This document shows, piece by piece, positions 9,790 through 21,322 of a stretch of 64,000 bases of DNA. How positions within the stretch are numbered: position 1 is the first letter of the stretch; each line of letters starts with the position of its first letter. Under the pieces are notes generated by a model, which saw only the letters and a list, made by a program, of their open reading frames with translations, did not search any database and was not told the DNA's origin. The position numbers were made by a program, and so were the translations under genes. This DNA is from Sacculina carcini. Its lineage: Eukaryota > Arthropoda > Thecostraca > Sacculinidae. The stretch covers positions 3,233,795-3,297,794 of the forward strand of contig OU696595.1 in NCBI GenBank assembly GCA_916048095.2, read 5' to 3'.

Positions 9790-11310
9790 TGAAATTTAAT
9801 CGGTGTATATTCCTGTGTAATCGCAAGTGCGCATAATAGCTGTCAAATTGGCAATATGTCCTTTTGACTTTACACCGCCGTAACTTCCTTCAGATACCCT
9901 TTGGAAAATTACAAATTATACCGTATTGTAGAAAACAAGATTTCTAGCACGATGGTATAATTTATTTTCATGTATAACAAATAGTTACTGGGAAATAGTA
10001 GAAAACTAAATAAATTTTAGTCGCCCGGTGTTCAAGTGTAATTTTGGATGTATTTGAGAATTTTGCCAATTTTACACGTTTTTTGTACCATTTGTGGGTA
10101 TAAATTATAGCTTATATTGTAGAACACAAAATTCTCTACACATTAGTATATTCCTGTGTAATCGCAAGTGCGTAAATTGTGATTGGACCTCAGTGAAATT
10201 AAATCAGTGTATATTCATGTGTAATCGCAGGTGCGCATAATAGCTGTCAAATTAGTAACATGATATTTTGACTTTACACCCCCGTAACTTCCTTCAGATA
10301 CACTTAGGAAAATAACAAATTATACCGTATTGTAGAAAACAAAATTTCTAGCACGATGGTATAATTTATTTTTATGTATAACAAATAGTTACTGAGAAAT
10401 ATTAGAAAAATGAATTAATTTTAGTCACCCGGTGTTCAAGTGTAATTTTGGATGTATTTGAGAATTTTGCTAATTTTACACGTTTTTTGTATAATTTGTG
10501 GGTATAAATTATAGCTTATCTTGTAGAACACAAAATTCTCTACACAGTAGTATATTCCTGTGTAATCGCAAGTGCGTAAATTGTGACTGGACTTCAGTGA
10601 AATTAAATCAGTGTATATTCATGTGTAATCGCAAGTGCGCATAATAGCTGTCAAATTAGTAATATGACATTTTGACTTTACATCGCCGTTACTTCCTTTA
10701 GATACACTTTGGAAAATTAAAAATTATACCGTATTGTAGAAAACAAAATTTCTAGCACGATGGTATAATTTATTTTCATGTATAACAAATAGTTACTTAT
10801 AAATAGTAGAAAAATGAATTAATTTTAGTCGCCCGGTGTTCATGTGTAATTTTGGATGTATTTGAGAATTTTGCCAATTTTACACGTTTTTTGTATCATT
10901 TGTGGGTATAAATTATAGCTTATCTTGTAGAACACAAAATTATCTACACAGTAGTATATTCCTGTGTAATCGCAAGTGCGCATAATAGCTGTCAAATTGG
11001 CAATATGTCCTTTTGACTTTACACCCCCGTAACTTCCTTCAGATACACTTTGGAAAATTAAACATTATACCGTATTGTAGAAAACATAATTTCTAGCACG
11101 ATGGTATAATTTATTTTTATGTACAACAAATAGTTACTGAGAAATAGTAGAAAAATGAATTAATTTTAGTCACCCGGTGTTCAAGTGTAATTTTGGATGT
11201 ATTTGAGAACTTTGCTAATTTTACACGTTTTTTGTATAATTTGTGGGTATAAATCATAACTTTTCTTGTAGAACACAAAATTATCTACACAATAGTATAA
11301 GTTTTATACC
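9790..11310 (-). repeat. Tandem ~404-bp units inside Helitron A
   Basis: The landmark TTTCTAGCACGATGG (one copy TTTCTAGAACG in Helitron B) recurs at 9941, 10345, 10749 and 11090, giving periods of 404, 404 and 341 bp. Each full unit holds an internal 63-bp repeat (starts at 10146 and 10209, GTATATTC...TGTAATCGCA). The short last unit is 63 bp smaller, so it has lost one internal repeat. Helitron B has fewer units at 30890-31430. Confidence 0.85.
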
Positions 11311-11964
11311 TCTACGACTGCTGGTTTATCAGGACTGGATAGCGGAATAATGACCAAAATATTCACGTTTTTTGTGCTAATTTTGCCTTTTTGCTTTTTT
11401 GTCATTTACACTTCACACCGCCGTTACTTTTTTTAATACACTTTGGAAAATTAAAAATTATACCGTGTTGTAGCGAACAAAATTCCCAGTATGATGGTAT
11501 TATTTATTTAGATGTGTGATTATTAATTTTTGAGAAATAGAGAAAAAAGTATAGAAAATCGGACGCGTGGAGTTTAAATAAAATTTTGAATGTAGATTGA
11601 TTTTTTTTCCATTTTACATGTTTTATATTTAATTTTTGGGTATAAATTATAATTTGTTGAGTAGAACAAATAATTTTCTACACAGTGGTATAATTTGTAT
11701 AGTTGTACCATTGCTGGTTTAGGAAGAGTAGTCTTCAGAAAATTGACCAAAATTTTCACATTTTTCAGGGTTCATTTTGTCTTTTCACCGCTATAACTTT
11801 TTTTGGTTTCATTTTTGAAATTTAAAATTTAATCTAAAGTGTAGACAAGAAAATGTTCAACGTGATGGTATAAATTGTTAGCGGGTAAGCCAAGTGGTGG
11901 CTAAATAATAGCTGTTAGAAAATGGACCAAGGAGGGTTGGACAGACACACAGACACACACACAC

Positions 11965-11993
11965 ACACACAGAGGATCTCTTATATATATAGA
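11965..11993 (-). other. Helitron A 5' terminus
   Basis: Minus strand TCTATATATATAAGAGATCC, then a (TG)n run, with an A immediately outside. The same end is at 32313 and 53879, and a related end is at 50311. Confidence 0.65.
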
Positions 11994-12086
11994 TATGCTT
12001 ATATGATTGTGTGTGAGTGTGTCATTTTGTGAGTGACCATGTCAGTATGTACATATGAGTCTGTATGCGTGTGTATGCATGCGTCT

Positions 12087-12298
<212 letters not shown>

Positions 12299-12954
12299 TA
12301 TAGCGGGGATTAATAGCCAGAGCTATTTCACAGGTAAACAAATTAGCATGCCGAAGTGCTATTTATTCAAAAGAACAAGCTTCATTTTAACATGAATTTC
12401 TCGACACAGCAATATATGTATATATTGTATATGTGCAACAAACAGAAGAATAGTAAAATACTAACGCAGAAAAGTTCAATTTTGTCTGGGCATATTGGAA
12501 CTAGTGCTACTAACAGCCTACACTATTTCACAGCTTGAAAACTGGCATGGGCTTAATAGCCGGGTGCTACGATATACGTGTGTGTGTGTTTGTGTGTGTG
12601 TGTGTGTATGTGTGCACACAGGTTGCAATATTTTCACAAAATCTTCATTTCTTGCAGCAAATAAGCAGAAAGCACAGGAACATTAAGAACAGCGCAAACA
12701 CGACCTGCAGTCTGAAAACAAATGTGAACACGCAATTAGAAACACGCACACGACAATTAATTACAAGCATTTTGAAACCACAACTAACAAAGCAAAAAAT
12801 ATAATTGTATGTATAGAACCCGTGAAATAGGAGTTTTTCATATGCTATATCTAAAGTTTGTCATAATTTTCATCTTATGCGAACATTTGATGTATTTTAT
12901 AATATTTTGAAGTTGAAATAATTTAAAAAAGCTTGCCGATTATTTTTATTTTTA
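12299..12954. other. Unrecognised AT-rich stretch
   Basis: It contains a short (GT)n tract near 12580-12612. Small ORFs such as those near 12356 and 12535 show no recognisable motifs. I see no element ends. Confidence 0.5.
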
Positions 12955-13540
12955 TTTTTAATACAGGTATATTTAGTTTCAAACAACTTTCTATTTTATG
13001 TGTCCTCGAGTTATTTTTGCATTAAAAATGACACTAAGCTTGCACATCAATAGTTTACATAATTTTAGAGCTTGCTGTATTAAGTAATACAATCGGTAAT
13101 GTATTTTTGTATTCATGTAATTATGTAATTAAGTTTTATGTATTAATCAGGTTAAGTTTTATGTATTAACGCATAATTATGTAATGATAGTATATTTCAT
13201 CTTATTTAACAAGGTTTTGTATCGTGTTTGGTATGTATTGGCGTTTTTGAGGTGCATAATTGTAAATATACAATAATTATTGTAATTGTAATTGTAATTA
13301 TAATTGGTGTGCTAAGTACTCATTTATCTGTGGTAACAATAAACTCGTACTAAATTAACTCCTCGATTGTTATTCACGAATTTGTTCTACCAAATTTGTA
13401 TTGATTCATTTAATAATTACATGAGCCGAAACTTACACGAAATGTTTTATTTCTGTGGGATAAAAAACGTTGAACTTTAAAAATTAGTGAAATGTTTATA
13501 ATGTCGCGGCTCACCAGCACAGAAGAGGCGTTAGCAATAA
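12955..13540 (+). repeat. Unclassified repeat R, copy 2
   Basis: Homologous to 1123-1733. Here the short reading frame beginning MSRLTSTEEALA (13501) continues into neighbouring sequence to a stop at 13683, instead of being cut by the MITE. It is preceded by an AATAAA-type signal and a leader-like stretch. Identity unknown. Confidence 0.5.
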
Positions 13541-15185
13541 CCCAATATATCAACACACAGAGAAACAAACCGTACAAGCCTAAACCCAAGAATCCCTATA
13601 TCTTAATTATACTTACCTGGAAACTTCAAGAGCTAAGTGTCACTCGAAAATGTAACATAACACATGTAAACGTAATCACTTGACCCAAATACATAGTTAC
13701 GGCGCTAATGGCGCTTCTGTGACAAGTCATATTATTTACAATGTAGCGATTGTTATGCATACAAGACACTATACATTTTGTATTTTATAACTTCTATTTT
13801 TCCGTGAAAAAACACGTAATTTTTCCTGAAAATGTGAGTTGGTAAATGAGATTTCTGGAAGTGCAGAATGAACATATAAAAAAATCAGGTGTAATAAATG
13901 TATTTATTGAAAATACTTATATTGAAGGGTCCAGAACACAAAATTTGCTATAAATATCATTTTTTGGAAATACGCCCGAAAATGTAATGAAACATCACGT
14001 ATTCACCAGATACATATTATTGTACAGTTATACAGGTGACATTCGGGTTCATTGGAAAGTAGCGCCAGATTTTCATTGTCATATCAAGTGGTTAATTGTC
14101 GAATTTCTCAGAGTTAAAGAAGCATGATATTAAGGATAAAAATAACAAAAGCGAAAACTAGCGAAAAAGGAGCACTTTTTGCACATCATCTAGTCGGATG
14201 CACACAAACTTCGGTGGAAGATAGACGGGTTGGTGCGTTGTGAATAGTTGTGTATACGGGAGGATGCCGAGAAACATTGAGGAGGAGCTGAAGGAAATTA
14301 TCACGACGGATAGTTCGGCAAACGATGTCGATATTTGTGGAACAATGGGCCGCTCGGTGACTGATCGTTTGCGACGATACTTGGCAGTCAATTCTATGGC
14401 AGTCTGGAAATTCCCTCCTTGAAATAATGTTTCTTTCTTTCCTTTGGATTTTATCCAGGAAATGCATTCTTTATTCTTAATATCATGCATATTTTACTTT
14501 CAGAAATTCGATATTTAATCATTTCATATAACGTTAAATGTCGGGCGTTACTTCCCAAGTCACCCTGAATTTCAGTACATTACATTTAGTACACTAACCA
14601 AATTTGTATTTATCAAACTATAGCTTTCGGGTGCTTCCAGTGCATGGGGTCACCGCACGGTGGTAATAGTGCTTGTACTCTTCCTATGCTACTGGATTCG
14701 CCTGTCATTAATAATAATATTAATACGGTTATATTTGAGCACATGTATACATTCCAAGCACACTTGGGGTGGTATTTTTTGTGGATTAAATTTGGGAAAA
14801 TGATTGTGAAGTGTTGCATACGGAATGTCAAAAAAATTGCGATTCAGCAATTGCATCTATGCCAGTGGCTTCCAGCCTGTGTTATGTTCACCACTAGTGG
14901 TACACGAGTACCTTCCAGTACGCGAACACATTTAGGGCAATGAACAATTATATCATGATAATCAACACTTTTCGGAGTCATTAAAAGTTCCTGCCCAACA
15001 ATAGAGTGCGAGCAAGGATTTGCAGTTTTCATGACTTCATAGAGTGGTTTTCTCAGCTGTTTTGTGCGTTCCACTTGAACAATTACGTAGATAAAGAGAT
15101 CGAACTGAGTTTCACTGGAACCAGGTGATTGTAAGCAAACTACAAGTGGTGCTCGTTCACAAAATGGCTGCAAGCCACTGGCTTA
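13541..15185. other. Unrecognised sequence with short ORFs
   Basis: No family is recognised. Two open stretches stand out only for length: a plus-strand 60-codon ORF at 14240-14422 (acidic, MPRNIEEELKEIITT) and a minus-strand 109-codon ORF at 14844-15173 with several Cys/His. Neither has a motif I can name, and 14158-14490 is open on the opposite strand over the first. They may be decayed exons or transposon remnants. Confidence 0.35.
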
Positions 15186-15369
15186 CGGTATGTTCAACCA
15201 TGAGATGCTGAGTGGATACAATTTCTACTTTTTATTAATATTGTTATTATTATTTAGTCGGTCACCTTCTTTCGTCTGCTTAAATGATGCTTCCAGAGGA
15301 TGAAAAATTTTTGACCCAATTCCTAATCGAATACAAAAACACAAACAAGCGATTAATGTGTATATATAT

Positions 15370-15439
<70 letters not shown>

Positions 15440-15440
15440 A
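15186..15440 (+). repeat. Segment X, copy 1, with (TA)n
   Basis: Begins ATGTTCAACCATGAGATGC and ends in a (TA)n tract (15357-15439). It recurs at 46289-46470 with its own (TA)n. Both copies are adjacent to CR1-like LINE fragments, but on opposite sides of them. Confidence 0.6.
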
Positions 15441-15499
15441 AGAAGAATTCAAAGAAGAAACATTCAACGCCACACTACAAATCAACAGACACCATTACA

Positions 15500-15523
15500 C
15501 AAGCACACACACACACATACACG

Positions 15524-15612
<89 letters not shown>

Positions 15613-15651
15613 GCGCACACGTACACGCACACGCACACACACACACATACA

Positions 15652-15690
<39 letters not shown>

Positions 15691-15817
15691 TACATTACAT
15701 TACATTAAGACATTTATATCGCACTTTTCATCCGAGGGCCTCAGAAGCGCTCACACACACACACACACACACACACTCAAGCACAAGAGTCATACACATA
15801 CACAATCACGAGCACAT

Positions 15818-15860
<43 letters not shown>

Positions 15861-15893
15861 ACACACACACACACACACATCACACACATATCA
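15500..15893. repeat. (CA)n microsatellites with an embedded non-repeat segment
   Basis: (CA)n with interruptions at about 15503-15688, 15755-15776 and 15826-15890. Between them (about 15690-15750) lies a repeated TTACA stretch and a short GC-richer segment. The long His/Thr and Cys/Val ORFs here are translations of the microsatellite. Confidence 0.95.
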
Positions 15894-16656
15894 TGAAGAA
15901 GCCATTGCATATAGGTAAACTACCAAATCTGTGGAAACAAGCAAATGTCAAACCACAATATAAAAGAGGAAGACGCGAAGATCCAAGAAATTATCGACCA
16001 ATATCTTTGACGTGTGTTTCATGTAAAATAATGGAGAAAATTGTACGGAGGAAATAGATGATGCACTTAGAAACCTCAAATATATTATCGGAAAGTCAGT
16101 TTGGATTCAGACCAAAAAAATGCACAACTACAAATCTGATAAATTTTTACTCGAGAATATCCAGATGCATCCAAGAGAGGGCTGGGTGGACGCTGTTTAT
16201 ATCGATTTGGAAAAAGCCTTTGATAAGATACCGCATAAGAAGTTGATAAATAAAGTGGAAATAGATGGAGGAGTCAAAGGAAAAATGCTAGAATGGATGA
16301 CGGACTTCCTAATCGGAAGAAAAATAAGAACTTGTTTGCGAGGAAAGTACTCGTCATGGTGTACAGTTCAGAGCGGAGTTCCACAGGGCACTGTCCTCGC
16401 TCCAATAATGTTCCTGGTGTATGTGAATGATTTGACCAAAATTAAACGGGAGTGTACCTACATGAACAGGTTTGCCAACGACCTGAAAGTCCGACAAGTA
16501 AGAAAACAAACTAGCAATTGTAAGCTTCGGCAAACGTATATAAACAAACGTATATAAGTAATCTCAATGAGTGGTGCAAAAAGTGGCAAATAAGATTCAA
16601 TTTGGAAAAATGTCACACCATGAAATTCGGATTAGGTAAAAATAGACCACAGTGGT
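15894..16656 (+). pseudogene. CR1-like LINE reverse transcriptase fragment, copy 1
   Basis: Non-LTR retrotransposon RT core. Seen in order: the finger motif NYRPISLTCV (~15990), SESQFGFRPKK (~16090), VYIDLEKAFDKIP (~16194), then VPQGTVLAPIMF (~16380). An in-frame TAG at 16055-16057 and a frameshift near 16180 break it. The catalytic box reads FANDLKV at about 16471-16491, with Asn where active enzymes have Asp (FADD). It ends at ~16656, where another LINE was inserted or joined. Related copies: 19893-20750 and 45636-46290. CR1/L2-like placement is by motif pattern only. Confidence 0.8.
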
Positions 16657-16659
16657 GTT

Positions 16660-16860
16660 GTGTATTTACAAGAGTGAGTGTTCACTTGTGTGTGTTGTGT
16701 AAGATGTAAGATGATGTAAGATGTATATTTGTCAACATCATCAGTATTATATCAGTACATACATATTATATCAGTTTTTTTCATTTCACGTTGACTATGC
16801 CCAATAAGCCTATGGCTTCTTTTAGGGCATGCTCAGTAACACAATATTGTGACAATGTAC
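16660..16860 (-). other. 3' UTR and tail of the minus-strand LINE
   Basis: A two-tier stem-loop lies at 16798-16829: TGCCC pairs with GGGCA, and AAGCC with GGCTT around a TAT loop. Beyond it, toward 16680, are short direct repeats of a GATGTAA type. CR1/L2-like LINEs often end in a short repeat preceded by a hairpin recognised by their RT. This fits, but is inferred. Confidence 0.5.
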
Positions 16861-17290
16861 AGTACGTCTAAATAACACTTCTAGCATTCATACATTCGTA
16901 CACAAAATTCCTACCGCGAACATTCATACATTCATACATTCCTACCGCGAACATTCATAGATTCGCACATTCTTATCGCGAACATTCATACATGCACACA
17001 TACATACACACACACATTCGTACTACGAACATTCATACGTTCATACACACACATCCCTACTACGAACATTAGTACATTCTTACGCACATTTATACTACGA
17101 GCATTCATCCATTCATAAAAACTCATTCCTACTTCGAACATTAATTCATTCATACAAACCCACATTCATGCTACGAACATTCATACATCCATACATACAT
17201 ACATTCGTGCATTCATTAATATTCACGTTCATGCTACAGACATTCATTCACACAGATATTCGTTCATCAATACCAATACAGTGAACATTC
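16861..17290. repeat. ~30-bp minisatellite (GAACATTCATACATTC-type)
   Basis: Imperfect tandem repeat of GAACATTCATACATTC plus a variable CCTACCGC or CATACTAC spacer. It lies in the 3' UTR side of the minus-strand LINE, downstream of its stop codon. Confidence 0.8.
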
Positions 17291-17344
17291 GCTCTACAAA
17301 GCTCATATAAACATGAAATCATTTTGCAAACTTCCAGATTCCCG

Positions 17345-18895
17345 TTACAACGTGTTGTTAAGTAGATTTTTTGAGAGTTTGAGTTTGAATGTGTAATAAT
17401 TTCCTTGTGTTATTAACAGTTTAATTTCCGTAGGTAATGTATTGAAACACCTTGGTGCAAACTGGAAGATGCTGTTTTTGAATAGTTCTGTCCTGAAGGG
17501 GGGCACGTGTATGTCTGTTGTGTTAGCTCTGGTGTTCCTGCCGTGTTCCAAAAAAGTGAAGAGTGATCGTGAATTAAACGTTTTGTATAATAGCAGTATT
17601 GAGTAGAATTTGTGTGTTGTTGTTGTGAATTTGTGTATGTTGCTTACATCCATGATATGTTTCTCTGTATAAATATTTCTAACTGAATCAAATTTATTTA
17701 GAAAGTATATACACCTAAAGAATTTGTTCTGTGCTATGGCCAGTGGTTTGGTGAGCGATGGCCAGGTACTTGCCCACAGCGATATGCAGTATGTAAGGTG
17801 GGGATAGAACAGCGAGTAGTAAAGCATATGCATAATGTCTGTTGTCAGATTATGTCGGATGCGGTACATTATGCCTGTAATTTTAGATAACTTTGTACAT
17901 ACATGGCTGATCTGATGCTTCCAGTTCAAGTTTTCATCAATGTATAGGCCCAAAAACTTGGTGTTCGTGGCAATATCTATTGCTTGATCGTTTATTGTTA
18001 TCGGAGGTAAGCTGGTCTCAATTGATCTGTTTTTGAAAAGTATACATTTAGTTTTGTTCATGTTTAGTTTCAGTTTGTTTACCTTGGTCCATTCGTGAAT
18101 TAATCCAAATTCTCTTTCAAGGGTAGAACGTAACGACTCTATGCTTTTCTGTTTTGCCAGTAAAGTGATATCATCGGCGTACACTGTATAGTGAAATTCG
18201 GAGCTGACGTTCGTAATGTCATTGATGTAGATTGTAAATAGTATAGGTCCGAGTATAGACCCCTCTGGAACCCCTCTTCTTATTTGTTCAACAGATGATG
18301 TTTGATCATTACAGCAGACGTATTGCTGGCGGTTCTTGAGATAACTCTTGAACAAGTTGAGACATGAGCCTCTCAGTCCCATATGTTCCAGCTTGCAAAA
18401 TAGAATATCATGATTAAGGGTATCGAACGCTTTTGATAGATCAATGAATATGCCAGCTACTAGTTCTTTTTCTTCTAGACCTTTGTAGGCTGCATTCACA
18501 AAATCTAGTACAGCTAGTTCTGTAGATCGATTTTTCCTAAATCCAAATTGTGCTTTTGTTAGTATGTCGTATTTTTCCAGATATGAAGTCAGTCTATAGC
18601 ATATGACTTTCTCGAAAATTTTACTCAAGGCAGGTAAAATTGAGATGGGTCTGTAATTTAAAATGCTTGCTTCGTCCCCCGATTTGTGTATTGGCATTAC
18701 TTTGGCTATTTTAAGTTTGTCCGGGAAAACTCCCTCTTTGATGCATAGATTTAGAATATGTGTCAATGGTAGTGCTATTATATTTGTTGTCATGATCAAT
18801 AATTTTGGCGGTATTTCATCGTGTCCGGGAGAATTTGAGGTGATTCCTTTGATTATTTTCAGTACTTCGAGGATGTGCGTAGGAGCCATGAACAT
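17345..18895 (-). CDS. LINE reverse transcriptase ORF, 516 codons, intact
   Basis: Reverse transcriptase of a jockey/CR1-superfamily non-LTR retrotransposon. Domains in order: NYRPISILPALSKIFEKV (~residue 80), AQFGFRKNRSTE (~115), GIFIDLSKAFDTLNH (~147), GVPEGSILGPILF (~208), the catalytic YADD (~240), FLGLYIDENLNW (~314), then the C-terminal connection domain to the stop. No stops or frameshifts occur within it, and all RT blocks are present. The open frame begins within the RT, so the listed start is arbitrary. Upstream coding on the same strand is in another frame and the endonuclease is missing, so this is a 5'-truncated copy. Confidence 0.85.
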   Translation of the reverse strand: MFMAPTHILEVLKIIKGITSNSPGHDEIPPKLLIMTTNIIALPLTHILNLCIKEGVFPDKLKIAKVMPIHKSGDEASILNYRPISILPALSKIFEKVICYRLTSYLEKYDILTKAQFGFRKNRSTELAVLDFVNAAYKGLEEKELVAGIFIDLSKAFDTLNHDILFCKLEHMGLRGSCLNLFKSYLKNRQQYVCCNDQTSSVEQIRRGVPEGSILGPILFTIYINDITNVSSEFHYTVYADDITLLAKQKSIESLRSTLEREFGLIHEWTKVNKLKLNMNKTKCILFKNRSIETSLPPITINDQAIDIATNTKFLGLYIDENLNWKHQISHVCTKLSKITGIMYRIRHNLTTDIMHMLYYSLFYPHLTYCISLWASTWPSLTKPLAIAQNKFFRCIYFLNKFDSVRNIYTEKHIMDVSNIHKFTTTTHKFYSILLLYKTFNSRSLFTFLEHGRNTRANTTDIHVPPFRTELFKNSIFQFAPRCFNTLPTEIKLLITQGNYYTFKLKLSKNLLNNTL

Positions 18896-19088
18896 TGAGA
18901 AATTTTTATTGTTGGTGATTTTTTAGTGTTTCTACCCATGAGCGACCTCAAAACTTGCCATTGTTTCTTTGAGTCCTTATAGCATTCAATGAGCTTATCT
19001 TTAAAATATTTGTTCTTTGCTGCCCTCAACGTCATTGTGAGAATGTTTCGATATTTCGTGTAGTAGCTTCTGTAGGTTGTAGGCCAGG
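18859..19088 (-). pseudogene. Linker upstream of the LINE RT, frame-disrupted
   Basis: Minus-strand coding RSYYTKYRNILTMTLRAAK followed by KYFKDKLIECYKDSKKQWQ resembles the linker between endonuclease and RT in jockey-superfamily LINEs. It ends out of frame against the RT ORF, and the usual ~60 residues before the RT are missing, indicating an internal deletion. Similarity ends near 19088, the probable 5' truncation point. Confidence 0.6.
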
Positions 19089-19646
19089 GCTGACAACATG
19101 AGAGATGAAACGGAGGAAAAACGAAAACAGATGGAGCATGCAATGAACACATGTGGAAAAGACGTTCAGAACGAAATCCCCAAGAAACTCATGTTTGGGA
19201 CATACAATACGACTACACCACAAACACAGTAATGCAATGTTCCTCAAAAGTTATATTACTAAGACATTACTCACTGAAAAATAACATTGTACACAAAGAC
19301 AAATATCACTTAGATAATAGCTCAACGTCTGCAGCTGTTTTCCTGAACAGAGACGATTCCCACAACAAAACACAACAAACAATGGAATTGGTCCTTACAA
19401 CTTCCACTGCAACGAAAATAAGACACGAGAATAAGCACTTAAGTAAACAAAGGCCCCAATAAGACTTATTGAATCAATGTGAACTCAGAATATGACAGCA
19501 AGAAACTATTCAAACAACAAATGCAATATCATAACAGATAATAACAGACCCTACAAGTTTCAGTGAAGGAATAAATATACCGTGAAGGCATTGAATGCCT
19601 TAAACGCGTCCCAAGCGTCGATGTCGCATCTTGGGCCAGGTCACAT
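19089..19646. other. Unrecognised sequence
   Basis: About 560 bp with no named family. It becomes GC-richer at 19590-19640, next to the MITE. The plus-strand ORF at 19151-19462 has no recognisable motif. Confidence 0.4.
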
Positions 19647-19892
19647 CTTGGGCCGTCACAACGGGGCCACCCGAAGGCAACACCTGGGGCCCCATTATAA
19701 ATAAACCATCAAATAATGAATTTATATATTATATATAATCACATAATACAAGCTCAGGTTAAAACATCTGAGCAAAAAGGTGAAGGCTATACATAATATG
19801 ATATATTTTAATGTCATACGTGAAGCAACGGGGTCCCTCAGTACTCGGGGGCCCCCGGCCGGGGGGTACGGGGGGCGGTTGCTACGGCTCTG
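19647..19892 (-). mobile_element. hAT-like MITE, longer form
   Basis: On the minus strand it begins CAGAGCCGTAGCAACCG, followed by a CCCCCGGCCGGGGG palindrome, a CCCCGTTGCTTCACGTAT segment shared with 1791-1810, an AT-rich centre and a GC-rich far end. The far terminus (GTTGTGACGGCCCAAG) pairs imperfectly with the first. A CATCTTGGGCC repeat at the far end makes that boundary uncertain. Confidence 0.5.
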
Positions 19893-20750
19893 GCCTAAAT
19901 GAACATGTTCGCCGTCGAGCTGAAAGTCCACCAAGTAATATAACAAACCAGCGATTGTGAGCTTCTGCAAGCGAATATAAACAATCTCAATGAGTGGTGC
20001 AAAAAGTGGCAAATACGATTCAACTTGGAAAAACGTCACACCATGAAATTCGGATTTGGCAAAAATAGACCACAGTGGAATTATACAGTTCATGGGAAAA
20101 CAACAGTAGAAGAGGAACAGAGAAAGATTTGGGCTTCACAATCGACTAACAATTATCACCTTGTAGGAACGCCTACAAGTTGCGGAGGCCACAACCTGAA
20201 AGCCATATTACAAGGATCGTACAAAAGACCAATGTTCAAATTGCAACTATTAAAGCAGCATTTCGCAACATAGATGAAGAGATGATGAAGTTGTTGATAA
20301 CAACCCAAATCGGGCCTCTTCTTGAATATGCAGTTCAAGCGTGGAACCATCACCTAGAAAAACATCAAACAAAAATGGAGAAGGTGCAGAGAGCTCTGAC
20401 GAAATCTTGTCCAACCGTAAAGCAATTGAATTACGATGATCGACTACAAAAGATAAAACTGCCATCTCTAGAAGATAGAAGAATTAGAGTAGACTTGATT
20501 CTCCTATATAAGTGTATAAATAGCAAAGAAAATATAGGCGAAATTAATTTCAATATATCAAGGTCAAACCGAGACAACAAGTACAAAAATTCTCCAAAAA
20601 AGGATGAGAAGAAACGTGGAGAAATATATTTGTCCGTGCAGAACGGTTGAATTGTGGAACAAACTGTCATCAATTGTGACAACACAAACTACTATCAGAG
20701 GTTTTAAACAGCAATATGACGTCTGGAAGGCGGGAACCACTAGTCTGTGA
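19893..20750 (+). pseudogene. CR1-like LINE fragment, copy 2 (RT tail and C-terminal domain)
   Basis: Starts just after the catalytic box region (MFAVELKV, degenerate) and runs through LNEWCKKWQIRF-like sequence, IVQKTNVQIATIKAAFR, PLLEYAVQAWN (~20320), KMEKVQRALTKSCPTV, SLEDRRIRVDLILLYKC, and ends VELWNKL ... DVWKAGTTSL with a TGA at about 20750. Several frameshifts occur. Its first ~170 bp overlap in homology with the end of copy 1 (16490-16656), so it is a separate copy, not simply the other half of copy 1. Confidence 0.8.
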
Positions 20751-20789
20751 CTCCATCCCGCAATGTTCAACTCGATAGATACAACTCGG

Positions 20790-20796
20790 TGAATAC

Positions 20797-20829
<33 letters not shown>

Positions 20830-21270
20830 TAGACAGAACAAACAAGTAAATATACGCACAAACACAAACATACACTCACGTTTACATACTCAAAAACACA
20901 AAAATACAAACGCACACACACATACATATTGAATAAGATAGAACAACAGACATACAGCACAGAAGACAACACAACATACAACACATTAAGACAACACAGA
21001 AATCATACAACAACATACACTCAGATTGACAAATCACACACAATAAACACACAAATACAAACCAGAAAACACAGCATAACAGACACACAAAAACATACAT
21101 TCTAACAAATAGACAGAGAACACAACACAACAGACACACAAACACAGATAACAGAGCTCAACACAACAACACACAGACAGCATACAAGGGAGAAACATAC
21201 ACAAGAACGGAAGAACGGAACATATACAAGAACGGAAAACGCACGCATGAAGCACATACACATAGAAGAC
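20790..21270. repeat. A/C-rich low-complexity tract
   Basis: A (CA)n core at 20800-20830 followed by about 440 bp of ACACAA/AACACA-rich sequence with few G or T on this strand. The Cys/Val-rich minus-strand ORFs are translations of this bias. Confidence 0.85.
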
Positions 21271-21322
21271 AGAATTAGGAAACAATCAGACCTTGTATTT
21301 CGTACTAATATATACAATATTA

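Larger units (their letters stand above)
2661..11993 (-). mobile_element. Helitron A, interrupted by an LTR retrotransposon
   Basis: The minus-strand 3' end is CTAG at 2661-2664 followed by T, preceded by a GC-rich hairpin (CCGCAC...GGGCGGG) and a T-rich spacer. The minus-strand 5' end is TCTATATATATAAGAGATCC at 11993 with an A outside, as expected for insertion between A and T. Without the LTR element at 4657-9011 it is about 5 kb and collinear with Helitron B (28047-32313). Hairpin modules recur at ~2671, 2829, 3131, 3313, 3531, 3738 and 3925. No Rep/helicase coding is visible, so it is non-autonomous. I identified it from its termini, not from protein homology. Confidence 0.65.

Noticed and set aside
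14240..14422. Small acidic protein gene
   Set aside because: 60 codons, no motif, no splice or promoter support, overlapped by longer open frames on the other strand.
15284..16057. 257-codon His/Thr-rich ORF
   Set aside because: It is a reading of (TA)n and (CA)n microsatellites joined by chance to a LINE fragment. Only the last part, from about 15894, is genuine transposon coding.
15894..20750. One CR1-like LINE interrupted by the minus-strand LINE and MITE
   Set aside because: About 170 bp of the same LINE region is present on both sides (16490-16656 and 19915-20075), so there are two copies. A target duplication that long is implausible.
20564..21317. Cys/Val-rich minus-strand proteins
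   Set aside because: Products of the A/C-rich low-complexity strand bias.
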